DNA of 64,000 nt from Neolewinella persica DSM 23188 (lineage in GTDB: Bacteria; Bacteroidota; Bacteroidia; Chitinophagales; Saprospiraceae). Position 1 is the first letter of the stretch, and every line of letters starts with the position of its first letter. The notes below the pieces were generated by a model, which ran no database searches, was not told the DNA's origin, and worked only from the letters and a program-made list of their open reading frames with translations. The stretch covers positions 62,001-126,000 of the forward strand of contig NZ_KB890416.1 in the NCBI RefSeq assembly GCF_000373105.1, written 5' to 3'. A program made the translations under genes and the position numbers. Positions 44,039-52,153 of the stretch are shown here, one piece after another.

Positions 44039-44838
44039 CTAAAGTGCCGGATCATTCGCACCTCCTCCTCACTAAGATACCGGTAAAAACTCCGGGGTAA
44101 ATCTTTTTTGGTGAGTCCGGCGAGGTAGACCCGGTCCAGCCGCTCTACAGTGTAACCAAAGTGCTCAAAGGCGCGGCGGACGATCCGATTACGACCGATA
44201 TGAATCTGGAGGGCGACCGTTAGCGGATCGTCCTCTTTTGCGTAGCGGACCCAGTCGACGGAAAAGGGGCCGTCTTCGAGTTCGAAGCCGACTTCCATCT
44301 GCGCCAGGTCCAATTGAGTGAAGGGCTTGTCTAGCGTAGCGTGGTAGATTTTACTAACCTCGTGGCTGGGGTGGGTGAGGCGTTTGGCCACGTCCCCGTC
44401 GTTCGTGATGAGGAGTAAGCCGGTGGTGTCGCGGTCGAGTCGGCCAACGGGGAAGAGCCGGTAGTTTTTCAGCTCGGGGTCGGCCAGCAGGTCCATAACG
44501 GTCATCCGGTCGTGCTCGTCCGAAGTCGTGGTAATCACGTTTTTGGGCTTATTCAGCAAGATGTAAACGAACTGTTCGTCGGGGCTGACCACCTTACCCT
44601 TGTAGGCAATTACGTCGCCTTCCTTTACCTGGTAAGCCGGGTTGATTTCCTTTTCGCCGTTCACTTGCACCATCCCGGCTTTTACCATGTCACCGCATTG
44701 CCGACGGCTGGCTACGCCGGAGTGGGCCAGGTACTTGTTGAGCCGCATGCCGATGATGGAATCGGCAGAGCGGTCCCGGCCGGGCGGTTTTCCGCCGTTA
44801 CGGGCCTGGGAGCGTTGAAAGCGTCTGGGGGTTTTCAT
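44035..44838 (-). CDS. rluB: 23S rRNA-type pseudouridine synthase (RsuA/RluB family)
   Basis: 267 residues. After a basic extension of 30 residues the S4 RNA-binding domain begins (MRLNKYLAHSGVASRRQCGD), and the catalytic domain has GRLDRDTTGLLLITNDG with the catalytic Asp at about residue 135, then KIYHATLDKPFT and RNRIVRRAFEHFGYTVERL. The RsuA-like architecture and the R-x-R-R-x-F motif fit RluB (U2605 of 23S rRNA in E. coli), but RluE/RluF/RsuA cannot be excluded. The methionine at residue 31 is a possible alternative start; the extension is Arg/Gly/Lys-rich, as common in Bacteroidota members. The last codons overlap the word-arm hairpin. Confidence 0.9.
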   Translation of the reverse strand: MKTPRRFQRSQARNGGKPPGRDRSADSIIGMRLNKYLAHSGVASRRQCGDMVKAGMVQVNGEKEINPAYQVKEGDVIAYKGKVVSPDEQFVYILLNKPKNVITTTSDEHDRMTVMDLLADPELKNYRLFPVGRLDRDTTGLLLITNDGDVAKRLTHPSHEVSKIYHATLDKPFTQLDLAQMEVGFELEDGPFSVDWVRYAKEDDPLTVALQIHIGRNRIVRRAFEHFGYTVERLDRVYLAGLTKKDLPRSFYRYLSEEEVRMIRHFS

Positions 44839-44845
44839 GGTCGAG

Positions 44846-44921
44846 GAGTCAGTGAGTCAAGGAGTCAGAGAGGGGGCAAGGTACTGCTTGGCTATCTGAC
44901 TCCCTGACTGTTTGACTTTAT
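44846..44921. repeat. Word-arm hairpin, GAGTCA arms
   Basis: The left arm GAGTCAGTGAGTCAAGGAGT (44848 on) is complementary to the right arm CTGACTCCCTGACTGTTTGACT (split as CTGACTCCCTGACTG and TTTGACT, to 44921). The short loop lacks the 70-85-base core found in other members. It lies directly upstream of the pseudouridine synthase gene. Confidence 0.7.
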
Positions 44922-44922
44922 T

Positions 44923-44950
44923 TTGGCGCGGCCGCAGGTGCAAGGGGAAG
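44923..44950 (+). repeat. GC-rich dispersed repeat, singleton
   Basis: TTGGCGCGGCCGCAGGTGCA followed by AGGGGAAG. It is identical over the core to the copy at 7505-7525 and lies upstream of a reverse-strand gene in the same orientation. Confidence 0.88.
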
Positions 44951-45090
44951 ATTTGTGAGGCAGTGTATTAAAAACCAACGTATAAAGAAAACTCAATTTT
45001 CTTTACACGTTATTGGATTCATGTAAAGAAAAAGGCATTTTTTATGTGTGAAAATCCAATTGAAGCCTTCAAGAAAATGAGGGTAATGTT

Positions 45091-45238
45091 GTCGCGTAGC
45101 GACCACCCCTTAGGTTGCTTGGGACAAGGAGGCACGACGCAGTCCCAGGCAACGGATAGTACCACCGAAGTATAACGACACTGCGCGTCGTATAGAAAAA
45201 CGGTTAGTCGGTTACCCCGGACTTCGTCCAGAGTAACC
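45091..45238. repeat. Array of four consecutive hairpins
   Basis: Hairpin 0: GTCGC-gta-GCGAC (45091-45103). Hairpin 1: GTTGCTTGGGAC (about 45114-45125) with GTCCCAGGCAAC (45142-45153), 11 of 12 paired. Hairpin 2: TATAACGAC (45171-45179) with GTCGTATA (45187-45194), one bulge. Hairpin 3: GGTTACCCCGGAC (45210-45222) with GTCCAGAGTAACC (45226-45238), 11 of 13. A structured RNA or a palindromic non-autonomous element is possible. No T-runs follow. Confidence 0.7.
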
Positions 45239-45345
45239 AATGTTTATTCGCTACGCGAAATCAGGTCACATTTGCTATTTATGATACTTTTTAACGCATA
45301 ATCTCACGGCTCTGGGTAATCAACGACTTTTCCTACCTTAGCCAC

Positions 45346-46863
45346 ATGTCGAAGACCTTCCTCCCCCTGCTCCTACTAACCTTCCTAAGCACCTGCGTCA
45401 GCGCCCAAAAAACGCTGAATCAACGCACGCTGGAAAGCCTGGATACCTACCAGCAGTTCCTGAGCATTCCCAACGATGCCCGCATCGACGGACAGTTGGA
45501 GCCCAACCTCGTTTGGCTCGAGAAGGAATTCGGGAAACGGGGCTTTACCGGTAAACGCCTTAAAAATGCCGGCATTGACCTGCTGCTTTTTACCTTCCAG
45601 GCAGCGGCCGTGGACCCAGAAACGGTCCTGTTCTACGGACACGTCGACGGCCAGCCGGTAGACGTCTCGAAATGGATACTCTCTCCGCCCTTCAAACCCG
45701 TCTACGGTCACATGACCAGCATGGCCGACGGCACCACCAAATACGACAAAGTCGCCTCCCTGCCGGCGAACCCCGAAACCACCGAGACCCGCCTGTTCGC
45801 CCGCGCCAGCTCCGACGCCAAGGCACCGATCATGCTCTTCCTCGTGGCCTGGGACCAAATGATCGCCGACGGCAAACGGCCAAACTACACCGTCAAATTC
45901 ATCGTTGACCCGATGGAAGAAGCCAGCAGCCCCGACCTGCCCGGCGCCGTGGAAACCCACCGCGAAGTACTGGCGGCCGACCACCTGATCATCCTCGACG
46001 GACCGGTACACACCACCAACCAGCCCACCATCGTCGGTGGTGCCCGGGGCATTGCTACGGCGCGCCTCACGGTTTACGGCCCGAAACTGTCGCAACACAG
46101 CGGCCACTACGGCAACTACGCCCCCAACCCGGCCCTGCGCCTGGCGCAGCTGCTGGCCGGCATGAAAAACGAGGCTGGCCGCGTTACCATTCCCGGTTAC
46201 TACGACGGGATCAGGATTGACGCCGATACCCGTCGTTTGCTGGCGGGTGTGCCCGACGACCTTCCCGCCACTCACGCCCGCATTGGTTTTAGCCAGCCGG
46301 ATGGAGTAGGCACTAACCTGCAGGAAGCCTTGCAGTATCCCAGCCTCAACATCCGCGGAATGCAGAGCGGTTGGGTCGGCAGCGCCGCCCGGACGATCAT
46401 CCCGAGTACCGCGGTGGCCAATTTGGACCTTCGCCTGGTCAAAGAGTCCGACGGTGATCGTCTGCTGGATCTCATCAGAAGTTACCTCGAAGCACAGGGC
46501 TTCTACATCATCCCCGAGGGCCGCGAACCCACCGATGAGGAACGCGCCAACCACCCCCGCCTGGCCAGTTTTGCTGGTAACACGAGCTACGGTGCCTTCC
46601 GTACCGACCTCAATGGCCCAACCGGGAAATGGCTGCAAAGCGCCCTGCGCAACACCTTCAAAAAGGACCCGGTCCTGATCCGGACGATGGGTGGCTCCGT
46701 GCCGATTGCGCCCTTCGTAACGACGCTCGATGTGCCGGCCATCGTATTGCCACTCGTCAACCCAGATAATAACCAGCACAGTCCGAACGAGAACATTCTC
46801 TTGAAGAATTATTTCTCGGGGGCGGAGACTTTGTATGGGGTGCTGGTTGAACCGATCCGGTAA
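45346..46863 (+). CDS. M20 family metallopeptidase (secreted dipeptidase/carboxypeptidase-like)
   Basis: 505 residues with a signal peptide (LPLLLLTFLSTCVSAQ; possibly a lipoprotein-like Cys, but the -3/-1 rule also fits cleavage after SA). Metal and catalytic landmarks of the M20 fold: FYGHVDGQPVD (first His and Asp), RASSDAKAPI (bridging Asp in place of GxxDxK), DPMEEASSPDL (Glu-Glu with general base), RTMGGSVPI, and NNQHSPNENI (last His). The dimerisation domain lies at about residues 230-370. The substrate, presumably peptides, is not determinable. The gene is monocistronic or leads the MBL gene, which follows after 77 bases on the same strand. Confidence 0.92.
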   Translation: MSKTFLPLLLLTFLSTCVSAQKTLNQRTLESLDTYQQFLSIPNDARIDGQLEPNLVWLEKEFGKRGFTGKRLKNAGIDLLLFTFQAAAVDPETVLFYGHVDGQPVDVSKWILSPPFKPVYGHMTSMADGTTKYDKVASLPANPETTETRLFARASSDAKAPIMLFLVAWDQMIADGKRPNYTVKFIVDPMEEASSPDLPGAVETHREVLAADHLIILDGPVHTTNQPTIVGGARGIATARLTVYGPKLSQHSGHYGNYAPNPALRLAQLLAGMKNEAGRVTIPGYYDGIRIDADTRRLLAGVPDDLPATHARIGFSQPDGVGTNLQEALQYPSLNIRGMQSGWVGSAARTIIPSTAVANLDLRLVKESDGDRLLDLIRSYLEAQGFYIIPEGREPTDEERANHPRLASFAGNTSYGAFRTDLNGPTGKWLQSALRNTFKKDPVLIRTMGGSVPIAPFVTTLDVPAIVLPLVNPDNNQHSPNENILLKNYFSGAETLYGVLVEPIR

Positions 46864-46940
46864 CTGCCCGTTATGGGGCGGAGGGCCGCGCCGGCTCTAC
46901 CAGTTATAAGCCTGGCCAACAGGCCTTTCCGCTTCCTCGT

Positions 46941-47990
46941 ATGATCATAAATAACCCCGCCCTTCCTTTCCATCCCGCTAAGCCAATTGGCTGGACCGGT
47001 AACCCATTCGAAGGCAAAGAATTCAAATACGACCGCGACCCCTTCCGACCCGATTGGAGTGTACTGCTAAGAATGATCTTTTCCCGTAACCCCCAACGTG
47101 CGGAGAAAAAAGCCGATACCTGGACGCCACCGGTGGCGACCGGCGTCGGTTACCTCGAAAACCGCACCGAAAACTGGATCGTTTGGCTGGGGCATGCCTG
47201 TTTTCTGTTTCAATTCAATGGCGTTCGCTTCCTGGTAGATCCGCAGCTGACGGACATGCCCCTCGTACCCCGACGGGTTTTTCCGCCATTCACCTATGAG
47301 GAAATCCGGGACGTCGATTACCTGCTGTTTAGCCATGATCATCGGGACCACGTAGATGAAAAGTGCATCCGGGCGATCTGTAAAAACAATCCGATCAGGA
47401 AAGTACTTTGTCCGCTGAAACTCTCCAGCGTGATCGGAAAATGGGTGGAAGATATTCCGATCGAAGAAGCGGGCTGGTACCAGATTTTTGAGACTGGAAC
47501 TACCGGCGTTCGCATCACTTTTTTACCCAGCCGCCATTGGTGCCGGCGGGGGCTGACGGACTTTAACCGGGTGCTGTGGGGTAGTTTTATGCTGGAAGTA
47601 CAGGATCTGGGCGGGGCCGCAGGTGCAGAGGAAGTTGGAGAAGCAGGCGCGCCAGCCGGCCACACCATCTACTTTGGCGGAGACTCCGCCAAAACCAGCT
47701 ACTGGAAAGAGATCGGAGACATGTTCCCCGACATTGATGTCGCCATGCTGGGTATTGGTGCCTACAAGCCGGACTACATGATGCAGGAGAACCACGCCAG
47801 TCCGGAGGAAGCCCACCGGGGCTTCCTCGATCTGGGGGCGAAACGCTGGTGGCCCATGCACCATGGCACCTACGACCTGAGCAATGAACCGGCTAGTGAG
47901 CCGATCACCTGGGCGACTGAGCTGATGGCTGAAAACGGGATGGTGGAACGGTTGGTACAGCCTGCGGTGGGGGAGGCGTGGTGGTTTTAG
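46941..47990 (+). CDS. MBL-fold metallo-hydrolase (NAPE-PLD / UlaG-like)
   Basis: 349 residues. The metal motif H-D-H-R-D-H at 132-137 follows VDYLLFS; the nearby WLGHACFLFQF and FLVDPQL match the NAPE-PLD-type branch of the metallo-beta-lactamase fold. Further ligands are likely in SRHWCRRG and GGDSAKTSYW, with a terminal MHHGTYDL. NAPE-PLD enzymes hydrolyse N-acyl phosphatidylethanolamines, but bacterial relatives are uncharacterised, so substrate is inferred weakly. Residues about 222-238 (LGGAAGAEEVGEAGAPAG) are Ala/Gly-rich and coincide with a copy of the GC-rich dispersed repeat (47609-47634), apparently an in-frame insertion in a loop. Confidence 0.9.
   Translation: MIINNPALPFHPAKPIGWTGNPFEGKEFKYDRDPFRPDWSVLLRMIFSRNPQRAEKKADTWTPPVATGVGYLENRTENWIVWLGHACFLFQFNGVRFLVDPQLTDMPLVPRRVFPPFTYEEIRDVDYLLFSHDHRDHVDEKCIRAICKNNPIRKVLCPLKLSSVIGKWVEDIPIEEAGWYQIFETGTTGVRITFLPSRHWCRRGLTDFNRVLWGSFMLEVQDLGGAAGAEEVGEAGAPAGHTIYFGGDSAKTSYWKEIGDMFPDIDVAMLGIGAYKPDYMMQENHASPEEAHRGFLDLGAKRWWPMHHGTYDLSNEPASEPITWATELMAENGMVERLVQPAVGEAWWF
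47609..47634 (+). repeat. GC-rich dispersed repeat inside the MBL hydrolase gene
   Basis: GGGCGGGGCCGCAGGTGCAG followed by AGGAAG. The coding strand carries the same orientation and same frame as the copy inside apbE (encoding GAxAGAEE versus GAGAGAEE). It sits in an Ala/Gly-rich loop. Confidence 0.85.
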
Positions 47991-48092
47991 ACGCGCGCTT
48001 AACCTCGGAGCGTAAGCAGAGCGACGAAACGGACCTTCTCTGCGTACCTGAAGAACCGTTCAAAAGTGATCGGCTGCAGCAGGCATGGTTGG

Positions 48093-49112
48093 TCAGAGGT
48101 CAATGGTGAGGTGGACCCGATAGCGTTCAGCATCTTCCGTTACGGTAAGGTTGTGCTTTCCGGGGTAACTCAGTTCCAGGCGCCGTCGAACGTTGGTCAG
48201 GCCAATGCCCGAGGCTTCCCGCACCGTCTTTTCTGTTTGCCCGACAATGCTGTTGGCCACCATATAGTGCAGGGTGTTGCCTTCCATTTTTAAACTGACC
48301 GTTATCCAGGAACCTTTGCCGGCGTTACCGATGCCATGCTTGAAGGCATTTTCCAGGAAGGTGATCAGGATAAGCGGTGTTATCCGGACACTGGCGATTT
48401 CTCCGTGTACTTCGAAAGTGATGGGGATATCTTCGTTCAATCGTAGTTTCTCCAGGTCCAGGTAGTTCTCCATGTATTCCACCTCCCGGTTCAGTGGAAC
48501 CTTTTCCTCATTGCTCTCATGAATCATGTAGCGCATCATCCCGCTGAGTTTAGCTATCACCTCGGGAGTTTGCTCCGACTGGTTCACCGCCAGGTAGTAA
48601 AGATTATTCAGGGTGTTGAAGAGGAAGTGAGGATTCACCTGCGCTTTCAGAAACCGTAATTCCGACGTCAGCTGGCGGTTTTCGAGTTCAAAATAATCCT
48701 CGATGAACCGTAGTAACCCCACGAAGGCCGTTACGAAAAACACGGCCATGAAGACGCTGAGGCCGAAGCGGGTAGAGTAGGCCCAGCTATCGTTACCATC
48801 GCCAATACCCGATATGAGAAACCGTTTTCCCAGTAGGAGTAAATAGGATAATGCTGCGAATACGGGAAGGAACCCCAGTAGGTAGCGGGCGGCATTCCTG
48901 TCACGAATCAGCCGGGGCAGGAAGTAGAAGTAGTTCAGGTAGCTAACGATGAGCAACATGATGATGTGAAAGAAAAAATCAGGAACCAGCCGTACCCAGT
49001 CCAGGTCTCCTCGTTTGCCAAAACTGAGGGCATAGAAAAAATAGGAAGCGTACATCAACCAAAAGGCGACGTGAAGTAAATGCTTGTTGTACCGTTGAAA
49101 AAAGTTTGGCAT
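48093..49112 (-). CDS. LytS/YehU-type sensor histidine kinase
   Basis: 339 residues. Four membrane segments occupy about residues 12-135. The His_kinase domain starts at LRFLKAQVNPHFLFNTLNNL with the phosphorylated His at about residue 162 (QxNPHFLFN is the hallmark of this class). An ATPase domain follows with the N-box LENAFKHG and G-box GIGLTNVRRRLELSYP. These kinases normally partner with a LytTR-domain response regulator, usually the adjacent gene. None is present in the 102 bases downstream or elsewhere in this window, so the partner must be elsewhere. The gene is divergent from the TonB-type receptor at 49361. Confidence 0.94.
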   Translation of the reverse strand: MPNFFQRYNKHLLHVAFWLMYASYFFYALSFGKRGDLDWVRLVPDFFFHIIMLLIVSYLNYFYFLPRLIRDRNAARYLLGFLPVFAALSYLLLLGKRFLISGIGDGNDSWAYSTRFGLSVFMAVFFVTAFVGLLRFIEDYFELENRQLTSELRFLKAQVNPHFLFNTLNNLYYLAVNQSEQTPEVIAKLSGMMRYMIHESNEEKVPLNREVEYMENYLDLEKLRLNEDIPITFEVHGEIASVRITPLILITFLENAFKHGIGNAGKGSWITVSLKMEGNTLHYMVANSIVGQTEKTVREASGIGLTNVRRRLELSYPGKHNLTVTEDAERYRVHLTIDL

Positions 49113-49360
49113 TGGACTAAGCTGCCGGAGGCAGCAAACTGGTGAAAGCGACCATTGGTCGCCCCTTTATGCCACTAAGGTAGTTGAGTTGGTGCTTACT
49201 TAACCTTTTGCTCTACCATCCCCCCATTCTCCTCTACCATCCGGCATTTTGTAGTCTTTAGGTGGAAAAGCTGTCCTGTCGATACTTTTTACCCTACGGT
49301 CGAACGGGTTCATAGTGCCCTGTCATTCACCCTAAGTTTGCTTCATCAAACAACAAAAAA

Positions 49361-51856
49361 ATGAAAAAGCAAATCACAACGCTATCAATCCCATCCATCA
49401 ACCCGGGTTGGAGCCAGACACACAGCGTCGGGCGGAATCGGGGCTACGTCACAATGCTAACCCTGCTCTTTGCCCTCTTCCTCGGCACCTGCGTCAGCGC
49501 CCAGAGCATTAAAGGCCAACTTACGGACGGTACCAACCAGGAGCCAATGGGTTTTGCCAACATAAGTTTATACGACGCGAACGATAAATTAGTGAAAGGC
49601 ACCAGCAGCGATATTGACGGGCGTTATGAAATTATTGATTTGCCTGCCGGTACCTACCGGTTGGAAGCAAGTTTCTTAGGTTACGCCACCCAAAGCCAGA
49701 TGGTGACCCTGACCAATGATAAGACGACGGTCGAACTCCCCGCCATTGTCCTCAGTGAAGGAGGGAACAACCTCGACGAAGTTACCGTTACCGCCGAACG
49801 CGCCGTAATGGAACTCGGCCTGGACCGTAAGATATTTAACGTAGAGAAGTCCATCGCCGCCGCCGGCGGCAACGCCGAAGACCTGCTCCGCGAAATTCCC
49901 AGCATCACCGTCGACCTGGAGGGCAATGTCTCTTTGCGCGGCTCTGCCGGTGTCCGCTTCCTGATCAACGGTAAGCCCAGCGCAATTACCCAACAAGCCG
50001 GCTTCCTGCAAACCCTGACGGCTTCCAATATCGAACGCGTTGAAGTGCTTACAAATCCCGGTGCCCAGTTCGATCCCGAAGGAACGGCAGGGCTCGTTAA
50101 CATCGTATTGAAACAGAAAACAGAGGACGGCTTTAACGCCACGGTTAACCTCAACGCCGGTACCGGCAACAAATTCGACGGCAGCGTTGACGCCAACTGG
50201 CGCAAGGGTAAGTTCAACACCACCTTAGGTGTAAACGGCCGCTACGACGAGCGTTTCTTTCGCGGGTTCCGCGAGCAAACCGCCACTTTTGCAGATACCA
50301 CTTACAGCCGCTACTTTACCTTCGACGGTCTTCGTCAGAACGAAAGTAAGGGCTTCAACCTCGGCACGGAGTACACCATTAACAAGTATTCTTCCCTGGG
50401 CATTAGCGGTAATTACCGGACCAGCACCGGCGAAAGCACTAACCTGCGATCCACTCAGTTCTTCGACGATAACGGCGACCTTAATTCCGTCAGCTACCGT
50501 ACCGAAGTCGAGCCGCAGGAGCGCGAAAATTATGAACTGCGGGCCGACTATAACACCACCTTCGCCAAACCCGGACGCAACCTTTCTGCCAGCTTCCAAT
50601 ACAGCGAAAGCGACCAAACAGAAGTTGAAAACTACGACGAATCGATCTTCGGGCCTGAAGGTGACCTGTTCGACGAGTCCTTTCAAAACAGCCCATCGGC
50701 CAACGGCCGCACGCAGTACATCGGTCAGTTGGACTACTCCCAAAAGATCGGCGAAGACTTCAAATTTGAAGCCGGCTGGCGTTCCACCATGCAACGTATC
50801 GACAATGTGGCGGACTTTAATATCTACGATGAGGATTCTCAGGAGTTCTTCCGGGTAGACTCTAACAGCAGCCGCTTCTTTTACGACGAAGACGTCCACG
50901 CTGTTTACTCCACTTTTGGCGGGAAGGTTGATAAATTCACCTTCAGCGGAGGTCTCCGGGCCGAGCAGGTCTATACGACCAGCTTCCTGGCTGAGCCAAC
51001 GGGCGAGACCTTTGAGAACAATTACTTTAAGGTGTACCCGAGCGTTTTTCTGGGCTACGCAGTGAGTGAAAGCGGGACCATCCAGGCCAGCTACTCCCGC
51101 CGGGTCAGCCGCCCGCGCGACCGCGACCTTAACCCCTTCGTTGACCGCGGCGACCCCCTCAACCTGCGGACGGGTAACCCCTTCCTGTTGCCCGAGATCA
51201 TCAACAGCTACGAGCTGAACCTTCAGCAGCGCTTCGGAATGGGCACCTTTACCGGGGGTGTTTACTACCGCGCAAAATCAGATCTGATCACCCGCGTAAC
51301 GGAAACCCTGCCCGGCGGTATCCAGATTGGCACCCAGGCAAACCTGGACAGCGGCCGCGACTATGGCGTAGAACTGATTACGACCCTGCGGCCCAGCAAA
51401 AAGTTTGACCTGACGGCCTCCGCCAACGCCTACCGGACAGAAATTGACGGTACGCTCCAGGAAGGTGCCGTACAGGCCAACGGGTATAATTTCAGCGGGC
51501 GCCTGCAAGGTTCCTACGAAATGCCGTGGAACGTGAAAAGCCAATTCACTTACTTCTACCGCAGCCCAGGTGTCACCTCCCAGGGGCGACTGAACGCCAT
51601 GCAGAGCTTTGATCTTGGTTTTCGTAAGCCGATCCTGAACGATCTCGGAGCCATCACACTCCGCGTAACCGACTTGTTCAACCAGCGCAAATTCGGCTAT
51701 ACCACCGAAATCAGCGGCCTGTCCACCATCAGCGAATTCCAGCGGGAAAGCCGGATTGTGTACGTTGGCTTCCAGTACAGCCTTCGCGAAGTGAAGGGTA
51801 AGCAGAACCGCCAACGGAGTGGTGGCGGAGATGATGGTGGCGGAGATGATTTCTAG
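49361..51856 (+). CDS. TonB-dependent receptor-like outer-membrane protein with carboxypeptidase-like regulatory domain
   Basis: 831 residues. After a 32-residue cytoplasmic-type N-extension the signal (MLTLLFALFLGTCVSAQ) is followed by a carboxypeptidase regulatory-like domain (SIKGQLTDGTNQEPMGFANI, with GRYEIIDLPAGTYRLEAS), a plug (about 165-260: LLREIPSITVDLEGNVSLRG, FLINGKPS, VEVLTNPGAQFDPEG) and a large beta-barrel. The C-terminal tail ends in an Asp/Gly stretch rather than an aromatic residue. This belongs to the outer-membrane beta-barrel group (OMP_b-brl_3) rather than the SusC type; no SusD partner is adjacent. The internal methionine before LTLLFALF (residue about 32) is a likely true start. 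It is divergent from the LytS-type kinase. Confidence 0.9.
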   Translation: MKKQITTLSIPSINPGWSQTHSVGRNRGYVTMLTLLFALFLGTCVSAQSIKGQLTDGTNQEPMGFANISLYDANDKLVKGTSSDIDGRYEIIDLPAGTYRLEASFLGYATQSQMVTLTNDKTTVELPAIVLSEGGNNLDEVTVTAERAVMELGLDRKIFNVEKSIAAAGGNAEDLLREIPSITVDLEGNVSLRGSAGVRFLINGKPSAITQQAGFLQTLTASNIERVEVLTNPGAQFDPEGTAGLVNIVLKQKTEDGFNATVNLNAGTGNKFDGSVDANWRKGKFNTTLGVNGRYDERFFRGFREQTATFADTTYSRYFTFDGLRQNESKGFNLGTEYTINKYSSLGISGNYRTSTGESTNLRSTQFFDDNGDLNSVSYRTEVEPQERENYELRADYNTTFAKPGRNLSASFQYSESDQTEVENYDESIFGPEGDLFDESFQNSPSANGRTQYIGQLDYSQKIGEDFKFEAGWRSTMQRIDNVADFNIYDEDSQEFFRVDSNSSRFFYDEDVHAVYSTFGGKVDKFTFSGGLRAEQVYTTSFLAEPTGETFENNYFKVYPSVFLGYAVSESGTIQASYSRRVSRPRDRDLNPFVDRGDPLNLRTGNPFLLPEIINSYELNLQQRFGMGTFTGGVYYRAKSDLITRVTETLPGGIQIGTQANLDSGRDYGVELITTLRPSKKFDLTASANAYRTEIDGTLQEGAVQANGYNFSGRLQGSYEMPWNVKSQFTYFYRSPGVTSQGRLNAMQSFDLGFRKPILNDLGAITLRVTDLFNQRKFGYTTEISGLSTISEFQRESRIVYVGFQYSLREVKGKQNRQRSGGGDDGGGDDF

Positions 51857-52153
51857 TGCGCTGCCAAAAGACTTATTACTAGTGAGATGTTTGATAACAG
51901 TGCCCGCCCGGTTACCATTTGGTAGCTGGGCGGAACTTTTTTTGGGCGGGGACGCGGGTGCAGTAGAGGGGTTGTAGTGCAGTATTCAAATCGCAGATTT
52001 GAGCGGATTACACTGATTGACGCTGATTCGTGACCGCCTGGAAAGTGTTTCTTGACAAGCGGTTATTTGGCTATTCTAGTAGTTTTGGAATCGCTGATTA
52101 GAATGGATTACATTGATCAGTAACAGTCTTGAAAGCTTTTCATGACAAGCGAT
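51857..52153. repeat. Gene-free stretch with GC-rich repeat and an imperfect ~60-70-bp duplication
   Basis: Contains the GC-rich repeat GGGCGGGGACGCGGGTGCAG (51944-51969) and an imperfect direct duplication. Copy 1 (about 51990-52061) starts ATCGCAGATTTGAGCGGATT and copy 2 (about 52090-52151) starts ATCGCTGATTAGAATGGATT; both end in TGACAAGCG. The gap lies between convergent genes (TonB receptor forward, aminopeptidase reverse). Confidence 0.7.

Larger units (their letters stand above)
44839..45345. other. Gene-free stretch with word-arm hairpin, GC-rich repeat and a hairpin array
   Basis: No supported gene. In order: GAGTCA-word hairpin arms (44846-44921), the GC-rich dispersed repeat (44923-44950), an AT-rich part, then four hairpins within about 150 bases (45091-45238, separate entry). 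Just before the M20 peptidase start is TACCTTAGC (45334-45342), which resembles a Bacteroidota -7 box and would give a very short leader. Confidence 0.6.

Noticed and set aside
45385-46779. A 464-codon reverse frame opposite the M20 peptidase
   Set aside because: It is the antisense shadow of a well-supported enzyme gene in GC-rich codons; its translation has no domain and is Gly/Val/His-rich.
45386-49505. GCACCTGCGTCAGCGCCC in the signal peptides of the M20 peptidase and the TonB receptor as further copies of the GC-rich repeat
   Set aside because: Both encode T-C-V-S-A-Q at the signal cleavage site, so shared peptide constraint explains the match better; only the first nine bases match the repeat core.
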